Shown in pieces: positions 1 to 8,031 of a stretch of DNA of 10,134 nt. Made by a program: the position numbers and the translations under genes. The notes under the pieces were generated by a model. The model was given only the letters and a program-made list of their open reading frames with translations. It was not told the origin of the DNA and ran no database searches. Source of the DNA: Funneliformis mosseae (taxonomy: Eukaryota; Glomeromycota; Glomeromycetes; Glomerales; Glomeraceae); NCBI GenBank assembly GCA_910592005.1, contig CAJVPP010004097.1, positions 1 through 10,134 of the forward strand. Direction: 5' to 3'. Position 1 is the stretch's first letter. Each line of letters starts with the position of its first letter.

Positions 1-21
1 TTCTTGATTAACTTTTAACTT

Positions 22-330
22 ATGAATCTAAAAAAGGCAAATGATCGGAAGCACGTGATCATCTTACCTGGGGGTGGAGGAGTAAACGCTTATATTAAAA
101 TTATATTAGCTAATATATGTCATCGCCCTAAAGATTATTACTATTTTAATTTAAAATCTTCTGGTTCTAAAATTAAAATAGAGTCTGAATTATTTAATTC
201 TAAATCTAAAGATGATATTACTTATAATAATGATATACCTCTTCTAATAATTATAAATATAACTAATACTACAAATGATTTTATTATTGTATTTAATGAT
301 TTTCTTAAAGCAGTGATATTTATTATATAA
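22..330 (+). CDS. Hypothetical protein, 102 codons, unrecognised
   Basis: I do not recognise this protein. It opens with ATG at 22 (an in-frame TAA at 16 closes the frame upstream) and ends at TAA 328-330. The first 45 residues look the most protein-like: a basic start, the stretch HVIILPGGGGV around residues 11-21, then a hydrophobic segment. The remainder is rich in N, I, S and K, as expected of translated AT-rich DNA. The opening 130 bp are the least AT-biased part of the left half. They hold four CpGs (46, 54, 87, 124), the G-rich run at 70-80 and overlapping palindromes CACGTG (52-57) and TGATCA (56-61). The true start may differ: AAAAAG at about 31-36 could be the 3' end of an intron, making this an internal exon. 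No stop interrupts it, unlike the transposon relics nearby. It may be a small gene, the last exon of a gene starting outside the window, or chance. Confidence 0.3.
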   Translation: MNLKKANDRKHVIILPGGGGVNAYIKIILANICHRPKDYYYFNLKSSGSKIKIESELFNSKSKDDITYNNDIPLLIIINITNTTNDFIIVFNDFLKAVIFII

Positions 331-1130
331 TATTACTTTACTACAATATAAAACCTTTATAATAAGAACTTAGAAAACATTAATAAAATTTAATTCTGTA
401 ATTAGATTTTAATCAAATAAAAAAAATTAATTTATATTTGTAAAAATGAATAAATTTATAAAAAAAGTTTTTTTTTAATTTTAAAAGTTATATATGCATT
501 ATATAATATATATATATATAAACTAATCAGAAACTAGAATTTAAAAATCATATGAAACAATTTATTTTATTTTATTTTTTTATTTAATTATAAATTATAT
601 CAGATATATAATGATGAAATTTATATTTTTTAACTGTAAACTCTACCATTTTTTTCAGTAATATTTTTTTTATAAATATTCATATATTGCTATGATTTTT
701 ATATATATCTTTAAATTATAACTAAAGAAATTGAATTTAATGCTTTAAAAATAATTTATTATAATTTAACTTATATGTAATTATAATATTCTTATATAAA
801 ATATTTAGAATAAAATATATGAATAATAAAAAAATCATTCTTATGAATTTATCATTATATATTTTTTCAATTTTAATTTTTATAATTAATTTTAGATAAA
901 TTTAATTCTATTAATATTAAAAATATTAAAATTCTAATCTAAAATTCTTAAAGAGCAGGTATAGTTTATTTATTTTTATAGATTAAATTTTTAACTTTAT
1001 ATATAATAAAATTTTTATTTGTATTTTAAATTTATTACATTTTTACTATAATAAAGTTCCTATTATAGAGGTTTTGCATTGTATAAGCAATTATCTTTTA
1101 ACTTACTATCTTATAATAATTTTATATTAT
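331..1130. other. AT-rich spacer, no gene seen
   Basis: This stretch is almost pure A+T, with long A and T runs around 459-480 and a TA dinucleotide tract around 505-520. No reading frame on either strand stays open with a protein-like composition. The only local structure noted is a perfect 8-bp inverted repeat, CTATAATA (1046-1053) and TATTATAG (1061-1068), around a 7-bp loop. The spacer ends at the left boundary of the Harbinger element. Confidence 0.7.
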
Positions 1131-1133
1131 ATT

Positions 1134-1202
1134 AGCCCTATTCATTTCTATTCTATTTCAATCTAATCTGATTTTCACAAAACTTTTTTTAGCCAATCAA
1201 AC
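1134..1202 (+). repeat. Left terminal inverted repeat of the Harbinger element
   Basis: The 69-bp left arm starts AGCCCTATTCATTTC and ends in TTTAGCCAATCAAAC. Aligned by hand with the reverse complement of 3747-3813 it matches at about 58 of 67 positions, with a 2-nt length difference in the T run. Six of the nine mismatches are transitions and three are transversions. The arm is rich in short TATTC/TTTC motifs, which are likely transposase or Myb-partner recognition repeats (inference). Confidence 0.9.
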
Positions 1203-1274
1203 ATCAGTGTAAATTGAGTAGAAAATCTATATTATGATCTATTCTGTTTTGTCTAAATTTGTTCTTTTATAATT

Positions 1275-2435
1275 ATGTCTAAAAAGGATATTAAATATGC
1301 TTTAATATTATTAATAATACAAAAGTTAAATAACTCTTTTGACTCTTTTAACGATGATGAATTAGATAATGATAATGATTTAATAAAAGAGATACTTTTT
1401 GTTTTATCCTCTTCACATTACCTTATTCTCTGAAAATATATTCTTAAGTCTCAATATTAGTATCATAAAATCTTATTATTATATGATAATATATAATTTA
1501 AAAAGTTTTACAAATGGAAAGACAATAGTTTAACAAGCTAGTGCAAGTTTTACAGAACAATACAATTTTTCAAAATAAAGGAAATAAGTCACAAGCACCA
1601 GTTGAATTTTAATTATTAATATTTTTTAGGTTTTTAGGTTCTAAAAATGATATTTTAAATATTTATTCTCAATTTGAAATATGTGAAAGTACTGTAATTT
1701 TTTATATTAACTGTGTAATGATGGCTATTAGAAATAAAAAATTAAAGTTTATTCAATGGTCTAAGAATAATAATTGAGCTACTGTTCATACAGATTTCAA
1801 ACTATTAGAAGATTTCAAAATATTATTAGAGTAATAGATGAAACTCATTTTATTTTAAATGAGACACTTACACAAGATCCAACAGCATTTTTTACAAAAA
1901 AAAAGATATGTGATTCATTGTTAAGGAATCATTGATTTTAAAAGAATTTTTATTAATTATATAATAAGATGGTTAGGATCAGTGTATAATGCATGAGTTT
2001 ATATTAATTCAGATTTTTTTCTTAATAAAATAAAATATATTGAAGGAGATAATTATGTGTTAGATGATTCAACATATCCAATCTCTTCTTTTTAATTACT
2101 TCTTTTAAAAATCCTTTTAATCATTAGCAATATTAATTTAACTTTATTCATTCAATACATAAAGTTATTATAAGAAATGCCTTTAGTAGATTAAAGGCTA
2201 GATTCAAAACATTAAAAGAATTATCTGTAAAAGATATAAAGATAGCAATTAAATTAGCAAATTGTGATATATTATTACACAATTTTCTTGAAATTTGTAG
2301 GGAAATTTGGAAGATACTGATCAAAATGATGATGATAATAATGATCAATATGATTGGAAAGATAAAAGTGATGAAATTTTAAAATTAGAAGGAGAACTTA
2401 AAAGAAAAAGAATGTTAAATCAATTTGTAGCATAA
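1275..2435 (+). pseudogene. PIF/Harbinger DDE transposase pseudogene (HARBI1-like)
   Basis: The relic starts at ATG 1275 (MSKKDIKYALILLI) and ends at TAA 2433-2435, about 385 codons, a normal family length. Reading across frames gives the hallmarks of a Harbinger nuclease. VIDETHFILN carries the first catalytic Asp (1837-1839). GIIDFKRIFINYI and SDFFLNKIKYIEGDNYVL follow. The C-terminal block is DSTYPISSF, then NAFSRLKARFKTLKEL, then LLHNFLEI. The family motif HDARV is YNA-stop-V here, so the second catalytic Asp is Asn (AAT 1988-1990). The usual catalytic Glu before NAFGRLK is AGA (Arg, 2173-2175). In-frame stops include TGA 1431, TAG 1458, TAA 1494, TAG 1526, TAA 1610, TGA 1775 and TGA 1994. 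Frameshifts fall near 1497-1505, 1800-1815, 1900-1910, 2090 and 2310. When intact it would cut and join the element ends in the nucleus together with its Myb-like partner. The copy cannot be active. The open frame antisense to it at 2148-2348 is only a shadow. Confidence 0.9.
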
Positions 2436-3233
2436 TAAGTAATCAATAAATAAATTTTATAAAAAAAATATTTTATATTTAACAAATTTATTTCATTATG
2501 TAAGATAAACTTCATAATCTAAACAAAAATTTTATTCATTATTTTTGTGAAATTTTAACATTTTCAATTCTAATTTAATCTTCTCATTTTTAGCACATAA
2601 TTTTTCTATTTCTAACTTACTCTTTTCCAACTTATAATACTGACTTAATTTCTTTTCCTCTAATTCAAATTTCTATTAGCTTTTACGCTTCTCTAAATTT
2701 AATTTTTTTTTATAAAATCTATCTCTTAATTCTTTTATTACTACAATTATTCCAGATATAATTTTAATTTCTGCTGATTTTTTTTTTTTTTTTGTAGTTC
2801 GTCAGCTTTATAATTTTTTTTATTATTTGAATTTTTGCTATCAAAATTAAAAAGAGAATCTGAAGTTGAATCTGTAATATAATTTGGGTTAATAGCTTTA
2901 CTTTGTGATAAAATTTCTTTCATTTCTGAAAATTAAATTCATTCTACACTACCTTCACCAGTAGAATTAGCTTTTTTCTTTTCCTGCAAATACATTTTAC
3001 ATAATTTTTCAACCTTATTTCTAATTTAATTAAAAGTACAATCTAGTAACACATTTTCACTTACAATTTTTTGATAAACCTTCATCTTTTCCCGTTTTCA
3101 TTTTTCTAAATTTTTTTTCCAAAACTTCAGCAATATTTTAATTTTACTATCTGCCCACTTGGTACTATCATCATTTGATTTAACTTCTTTTTTTAAAACT
3201 TGCTTTTTACATTTTAGTACCTTTAATTGACGG

Positions 3234-3306
3234 CTAAAGTAAATGTAAAAAGGTAAGTCTTAATTTGTAAAAATTTGATTAAATTTATTTAAGAACAAAA
3301 TTTTAC
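3234..3306 (-). other. Probable intron 2 of the Myb-like pseudogene (73 bp)
   Basis: Read on the - strand it begins GTAAAATT after ATG (3309-3307) and ends TTTACTTTAG before CCGTCAATT. Its removal connects exon 2 to the Myb-domain exon, but the phases differ by one nucleotide. Either a single-base indel has occurred next to the junction or the true splice site is slightly different. Confidence 0.55.
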
Positions 3307-3357
3307 CATAGAGACTTCAATTTTAAATGGTTCTACTTGAGTAGTTTTTGCTTCCAA

Positions 3358-3428
3358 CTAATTGTAAATGAAATGTAATAAAATAAAGTAAATAAAATTA
3401 ATATTAAATAAAAAAAATAAATACAAAC
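3358..3428 (-). other. Intron 1 of the Myb-like pseudogene (71 bp)
   Basis: Read on the - strand the segment begins GTTTGTAT and ends ACAATTAG. Joining its flanks keeps the frame (…FTEE, then LEAKTTQ…), whereas reading through gives an AT-biased hydrophobic run. Its length is typical of fungal introns. It survives with both splice sites although the gene is dead. Confidence 0.75.
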
Positions 3429-3533
3429 CTCTTCAGTAAATTTAATAGAATCATCAGAAAGGTCAACAATCATTTGACTTGCTTTTTTACAAATTAATAT
3501 TAGTTCAATGAGCAAATTACTTTGTTCTGATAT

Positions 3534-3746
3534 GGCTCATTTTAAACATTTATTAATATAGCATTTTATGTTTATATTTATGTTTTTATTGTTTATTGAC
3601 ATAATTTTTTTTCACATTTTTAGAAATTGATATTAATAAATTTAAATGATTTAAAGCACGAGACTGCAAAAAATGTGTATTCAGAACACTTGAATCATCA
3701 ATTTTTTTGATCTATTAATCTGATCATTGATTCAATTTTTAAATGA
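3534..3746. other. Right subterminal region of the Harbinger element
   Basis: This non-coding stretch of about 210 bp lies between the Myb-like gene start and the right terminal repeat, where that gene's promoter and subterminal binding sites would lie. It contains the inverted pair TGAATCA / TGATTCA within 3692-3735. No specific promoter motif can be told from background. Confidence 0.5.
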
Positions 3747-3813
3747 GTTTTATTGGCTAAAAAATTTTGTAAAAATCAGAACAGAATAGAATAGAACAGA
3801 AATGAATAGAGCT
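3747..3813 (-). repeat. Right terminal inverted repeat of the Harbinger element
   Basis: The 67-bp arm pairs with 1134-1202. Its outer part on the + strand (3776-3810) is a purine run of 5-bp steps, AGAAC AGAAT AGAAT AGAAC followed by AGAAATGAATAG, mirroring the pyrimidine steps at the left end. Confidence 0.9.
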
Positions 3814-3816
3814 ATT

Positions 3817-4421
3817 ATATATATTAAGATTTTTTAATTACCTCTTCACCTTTTAAAATATTATATAATAAATATTACTACTTTTAAACAAATTAATAAT
3901 AGACAAAATTAATCTAATCTAGTTATTCACATTGTCACCAGATTCATTTTCAGTTATCTTAATATCTAAGTTAAAAAGCTGCAGCAATTAATTTTACATA
4001 TTAGAATTTCTGATCATAGAATTTTTTTTAAATCCTATAAGTATTCATTATACTTGAATTAACTTGACAATTTATAATATCTTAAAATTTAAGATATGTT
4101 AGTTGAACTCGTGATAATAAACTCAATAGCAAGTTAGTGTAAAATATTGAAGAAAAAAGTAAATTTATATAGATTTAAATTGATTCCTTTATTTATAACT
4201 TAAAACTTATATAAGAGTTTGTAAGTTTACAACTAAGTTAATTTACAACTTAAGCAAAAACATATTCTATTTATACAAAATAAGTTTACTATAGCTAACT
4301 ACTTGCTATATTATAAACTAACTATTTTAGTAAACTTCGCTTATAAAATAATAATAAAAGATAATAAAATAAAGATATAAAATATATGATAAATTATAAT
4401 AATAATAAAAATAAAAAAAAT
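3817..4421. other. AT-rich DNA, no gene recognised
   Basis: Nothing can be assigned firmly. On the - strand, around 3900-4020, a short protein-like phrase (KITENESGDNVNN) is readable between stops and may be an exon relic. Around 4210-4345 short inverted and direct motifs recur (GTAAGTTTAC, AAGTTTACTATAG against TTTTAGTAAACTT), giving the look of a decayed small inverted-repeat element without clear ends. Confidence 0.4.
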
Positions 4422-4475
4422 AATGAAAATAATAATTATAATGAAAATAATAATTATAATGAAAATAATAAATAT
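4422..4475 (+). repeat. Three tandem copies of an 18-bp unit
   Basis: The unit AATGAAAATAATAATTAT occurs at 4422-4439 and 4440-4457 without change and at 4458-4475 with one substitution. Eighteen bases are six codons, and the array lies in an open frame from ATG 4386 to TAA 4494-4496 (36 codons), where it reads NENNNY three times. That frame is low-complexity and probably not a gene. The near identity of the copies implies recent slippage. Confidence 0.85.
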
Positions 4476-4496
4476 ATAAAGAATTTAAGAAAATAA

Positions 4497-5672
4497 GCTA
4501 ATCAAATAAATTAGTTGAATTAGGTGAATTTTGTAAGTCTTTCAAATTAAGTAAATCAGCTTGATTTTCTAATATAGTATGTCAATCAAGATTTTCCTTA
4601 ATATGATTTACATGAAATTAAATCTAATAACTTTGTAAATCATTTTTCTAGAGTAAATTTTTAACGTTAACAATATTTTTTAATCAGAAATTATTATAAT
4701 GCTTTATAATATAATAGTACTTTACTAATCAAAACTAGTCTAAAACAATAATTATTAAAATTTAAAATTATCACTTAATACAGATAATGATATTACTATT
4801 TCATCATCAATTGAGAATCATCAAAGTTTCAAAAATGACTCATATAAATTTACATTTTTGACTTGTATACTTATGTATAATTGTAAATTTTAGTTACACA
4901 TAATAAATAAGTATTTTAAATTAAGATATATAGAATAATTTTAACTCAAAACTCGATTTAACTCAATTCATTAAAAATATTAAAAATCACTTATTATATA
5001 ATATAAAAATGGTTATTTATATTAATAGTGAAATATAATATTTGATAAAATATCTAAGTTTGATAAAAATTAAGTCATTAAACAAATTTTAAAACTTGAT
5101 TTTTCTAGACTTATTTTTTCAGTAATATTAGTTAAACTTCATGATAAATTTATCTTAAATAATGTAATTAAAGGTACTATTTAAAAATTAATTTATTAGT
5201 TTGATAAAACTATAAGAATAGGTTAAAAGAAATTTTATATTAGTATCATTATTTTTCTGAATTCAAAAAAGTTAAGAATATTATAGTTGATAGCAAAATC
5301 AAAGTTAAGATTACAAAAATAATAATATATAAAATTATCGTAATATCTATTTGATGTCAGTTAATAATTTGTAATCTGAAAATATAGTTAAAAATATTCT
5401 TACGCTATTTAGAAAAAAAGATATTAGGATCAATAGAATTAAATTTATAATATAAATAATATTTTAAGATTACCTATTAATCAAATTTAAAGTATAGTTA
5501 ACCTTTCATATAGTTACACCTATTAGGATCATATATTACTATGATTATATAAAGATATGCTTATAAAAAGGTAATTTTTATCAAATTACAAAAATGTAAA
5601 AAAAAATGATCAAAATTTTATAAAATTAATTATAAAATTAAATTATAAAATATTATTATCCCTTCAAGCATT
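4497..5672. other. AT-rich DNA, no gene recognised
   Basis: No frame on either strand stays open with protein-like composition. A perfect 9-bp inverted pair, AAATTTACA (4846-4854) and TGTAAATTT (4882-4890), is the only clear local structure. Short readable fragments on the - strand around 4500-4600 could be remnants of a lost coding sequence but cannot be named. Confidence 0.6.
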
Positions 5673-5694
5673 TTGCAGGTAAATTTGCCTACAA
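5673..5694. repeat. 22-bp near-perfect palindrome
   Basis: TTGCAGGTAAA is followed directly by TTTGCCTACAA, its reverse complement except at two positions, both C/T differences. It stands out as a CG-containing island in almost pure A+T. It may be the centre of a decayed palindromic element or the joined ends of two insertions. Confidence 0.5.
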
Positions 5695-6664
5695 TTTTAT
5701 TTAATATAATATTTTTAAATATTTTTAAAATAATTTATTTAAAAATTAATATTTTTATAATAAATTTTATGATGTTTTCTAAGTAAAAATTCAAAAAAAA
5801 ATGTAATTAATTAGTGATATTTTAAAGATAAATATATGATAAATTATTATGAAAAAAATCAAAATTTTTAATTTATATATCCTGCTATCTATTGATCTTA
5901 GAAATATGAAAATATAATCATTTAATAGGCCTTAATGAGATAAATCTAACAAACTAAATTTTATTTTCTTGTAATTAATTTTTTTTAAAGACGTGATAAT
6001 GCTTAATTTTATTATAAAATTACAGATCCAATAGGTTAATACATGAAAATCTCAAAAATAGGTACTTATAGTAGAAAAATAAAAAAAACTGCCTAAAACA
6101 TTCTTGCAAATTAAAAATTTACTAGTCTCAGACTAACCAGTCATCTCATTATATTTTGGAGACAATAATTAATAAAGTCTTCATTAACACATAATGACTA
6201 GATATTACTATATTCCTCTTTTATCTAATAATAATTTCTATTCTAAATTAATTTTAATATAAAAATAAGTAACTTGAACTATTGTTAAATCAAAAAAGAA
6301 GCTAATAAAAAAATTTAACTCCAATAAGTTTCTAGCTAAATTTCCTGATTAATTTCTGATTATAGTGACCTCCTATAACAGAAGTATCCATAATCATTAA
6401 GTTCTGTCAGAGACTCTTCAGTATTCTTAAACTTCTATGCTAATATATCTGTTAATTTAGATTATAGAAACCAATAGTCAATGTATAGAGCCCAAATCAT
6501 ATAATTGTGAAAATCAGAAAATTTTACTAAGATCAGCAGGCTCTATGATATCAGAGATTTAAAAAAGAGTGTGCTTGTTTAGAAAGGGAGTGAGAAAATT
6601 ATTACATATAATTAGTTGATTCAAAGTTATTATTGATCTTGATTATCATTTGGGATACTTCTTG
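5695..6664. other. Mostly AT-rich DNA; a less biased patch at about 6350-6600
   Basis: No gene can be assigned. The patch at about 6350-6600 is visibly less AT-rich. On the - strand it reads short protein-like runs such as KFKNTEESLTELNDYGYF between stops and shifts, so it may be a coding relic of unknown family. It also contains the inverted pair ATAGAGCC (6485-6492) and GGCTCTAT (6539-6546). A palindrome AGTCTCAGACT sits at 6124-6134. Confidence 0.4.
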
Positions 6665-6872
6665 ATGTCCACTTTTGTGAGCAAAAAAAAGGAGAAAAAG
6701 CAAAAATCAATTATAAAAAGTGATGAAAAAATATTTTAATAAAAAAACATCATCATTTGAACTAACAAAATCTGTTTTTGAAATAAAAGGATTTGGAAAA
6801 AACAAAGAAAATAAGAAATTTAAAAAGGGAGTTTTATTTTTTTATTTACAAGCTAAGTTATGCTACTCTTAA
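6665..6872 (+). pseudogene. Possible lysine-rich coding relic of unknown family
   Basis: From ATG 6665 a short frame reads MSTFVSKKKEKKQKSIIKS up to a TAA at 6737. One nucleotide over, the frame from 6735 stays open for 45 codons (TSSFELTKSVFEIKGFGKN, then NKKFKKGVLFFYLQAKL) and ends at TAA 6870-6872. The two halves read as one basic protein broken by a single frameshift. Composition is K/F/E-rich with few of the all-N/I runs of the surroundings. I cannot name a family. It could equally be chance in an A-rich stretch. Confidence 0.2.
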
Positions 6873-7447
6873 ATATACACATTTTTATGTAAAAATTCTT
6901 AGTCAAGTGATTACTAGAAAGAGTTTATTTTTTTATAATTATTAGATAATAAAGTTATTTAAAAAAATTGAAAAATTAAAAAATTAATATATATTAATAA
7001 TTTTTAATTTTTATAATTTAAAAATATTATCATTAGATAGATCTTAATATGTCAAATTTAATAAACTTTATTTCATCTTTTTATAATTACTAGATATTAG
7101 AATATTATAATTTTTCTACAATGTTTATAGCCAATTTATACCTATGCTTTAAGGGATAAAAAAATGTAATAAATAAAAATTAAACCCTATAAACAACTGT
7201 TTTGAATAAAAACTAAGCAATTATACATATAAAAATGTGTTAGAGAAAAAGCAGTTTAAATTTGTTTAGAGTAAAAATAAAAGCAGTAATAAGATAGAAA
7301 TAATAAAAATAAATTAATAAATAAAGAGTAAGTTTTAACTTTTATTTTATAAATTTTCTGCTTACTTTAATCTTTTATTTATAAAAATAAATATAAAAAA
7401 ATTGTGTAAAATTATTGTTATATATTATTATTTCTAAAGATCTTCAA
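6873..7447. other. AT-rich DNA, no gene seen
   Basis: No coding signal is visible. An imperfect inverted pair, TAAATAAAGAGTAAG (7318-7332) against the complement of 7361-7381, forms a gapped hairpin. One AAACCCT at about 7180 is isolated and not a telomere repeat. Confidence 0.6.
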
Positions 7448-7477
7448 GAACTGTCAAATGAGATTAATAAAATAATA

Positions 7478-7641
7478 ATATGGAACCTTTACAATAAAAA
7501 AAGTAAAAATAGCTAGAAAAAATTAATTTTACTTTTATAAGCTAAATATGATTTTTAGGTCAAAATATATTCAAATTTAGCATTAACTCATTTTTTATTT
7601 TTTCTAGCTGTTTTCTCCTTTCTATTGCAAAGGTCTTGTAT
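7478..7641. repeat. Imperfect inverted repeat, candidate MITE
   Basis: The left arm (7478-7523) reads inward ACCTTTACAATA…, then AGCTAGAAAAAAT. The right arm (7597-7641), reverse-complemented, reads ACCTTTGCAATAG…, then AGCTAGAAAAAAT. The arms are about 45 bp each, separated by 73 bp, and most differences are A/G or C/T. Weaker similarity appears to run outward on both sides (GAACTGTCAA around 7449-7458, matched by the complement of about 7679-7690), which would make the unit about 240 bp. No coding sequence and no clear target duplication are seen, so a decayed non-autonomous transposon is the best guess. Confidence 0.55.
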
Positions 7642-7691
7642 GATAAAAATATCCATCATAATAAGTATAATCTGAAAAATTGTCAGAACTA

Positions 7692-7848
7692 TTATGTTAA
7701 ATAAATCTGACATAACTATCATAGTATAATAGGACTATTATAATTTAATTAATCTATATAGTATATTAAAAATAGTTACATAAGTGATATAATTAACATA
7801 ATTGATTTTATAGATATATTTAATTTATAATATAAAAATGCAGATCAA
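7692..7848. other. AT-rich spacer, nothing seen
   Basis: Nearly pure A+T without a readable frame, apart from the first codons of the small frame described at the 9-bp repeat. Confidence 0.6.
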
Positions 7849-7920
7849 TATGTCAAACATAACAAATATATCTGATATATCTAATATATCAAATATACTT
7901 AATATATATGATATATTAAA
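7849..7920 (+). repeat. Eight tandem copies of a 9-bp unit
   Basis: The units run TATGTCAAA, CATAACAAA, TATATCTGA, TATATCTAA, TATATCAAA, TATACTTAA, TATATATGA, TATATTAAA without spacing errors. Nine bases are three codons. The array lies in an open frame from ATG 7838 to TAA 7955-7957 (39 codons) and there reads as a tripeptide repeat, Asn/Asp-Ile-Ser/Thr/Leu/Tyr. Divergence between units is substantial, yet no unit shifts the frame. Translation is unproven. Confidence 0.75.
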
Positions 7921-8031
7921 TTTTATAAAAAGAACTAAATTCATAATAAGGAAATAACTATCAGTTGTTAGATGCAACTTGATCAATTCATTTTTAGAAT
8001 ATATATAACCTTTAATTTCTTATCAAACAAG

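Larger units (their letters stand above)
2532..3533 (-). pseudogene. Harbinger Myb/SANT-like accessory protein pseudogene
   Basis: This is the second Harbinger gene, read right to left. The presumed start is ATA at 3533-3531 (SEQSNLL follows), where ATG is expected. Exon 1 (3533-3429) encodes IELILICKKASQMIVDLSDD; exon 2 (3357-3307) encodes LEAKTTQVEPFKIEVSM. Exon 3 (from about 3233) holds the Myb/SANT-like helix pattern W-ADSKIKI-LLKFW (Trp codons 3157-3155 and 3121-3119) and IRNKVEKLCKMYLQEKK. A Lys/Glu/Leu-rich, probably coiled-coil tail follows (KKLSQYYKLEKSKLEIEK) and stops at 2534-2532. In-frame stops: TGA 3100, TAA 3028, TGA 2941, TAA 2935, TAA 2678 and TAG 2675. Several look like Trp or Gln codons changed by one transition. 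The reading frame shifts at a 16-base poly-A run (2778-2793 on +). In active elements this protein binds subterminal DNA and brings the transposase to it. Confidence 0.85.
1134..3813. mobile_element. Complete but dead PIF/Harbinger DNA transposon
   Basis: This 2,680-bp element is bounded by terminal inverted repeats (1134-1202 and 3747-3813) that begin AGCCCTATTC and, read inward from the other end, AGCTCTATTC. The trinucleotide ATT lies directly outside both ends (1131-1133 and 3814-3816) and is the candidate target-site duplication. The family usually duplicates TTA/TAA. In this AT background a 3-bp match is weak, so the exact end base is uncertain by one or two positions. Inside are the two genes expected of an autonomous Harbinger, arranged tail to tail with 96 bp between their stops: a DDE transposase on + and a Myb/SANT-like protein with two introns on -. 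Both have many stops and frameshifts. I found only about six CpG dinucleotides in the whole element, and none between 1353 and 2684. Complete ends with broken genes imply ordinary insertion followed by long decay, not a truncated copy. Confidence 0.9.

Noticed and set aside
505..520. TA dinucleotide tract as a promoter TATA box
   Set aside because: It is a simple repeat in AT-rich spacer with no gene following at a sensible distance.
1431..2100. Alternative genetic code (TAA/TAG or TGA as sense), as in ciliates
   Set aside because: All three stop codons occur inside the transposase along with several frameshifts, so reassignment would not restore the protein. Mutated Arg, Gln and Trp codons explain them better.
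2148..2348. Open frame of 66 codons on the - strand
   Set aside because: It is antisense to the conserved C-terminal part of the Harbinger transposase and has only I/L/F-rich composition.
2445..2450. AATAAA polyadenylation signal after the transposase
   Set aside because: This hexamer is expected very often in DNA of this composition and nothing else supports the site.
3333..3515. Single 60-codon gene on the - strand
   Set aside because: Its first half is exon 1 of the Myb-like pseudogene. The hydrophobic second half is read-through into intron 1 and, out of frame, into exon 2.
6485..6546. ATAGAGCC / GGCTCTAT inverted pair as a terminator or element end
   Set aside because: Eight bases across a loop of about 46 is weak, and no further pairing extends it.
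7170..7190. Telomere-like AAACCCT
   Set aside because: Only one copy is present, with no tandem repetition.
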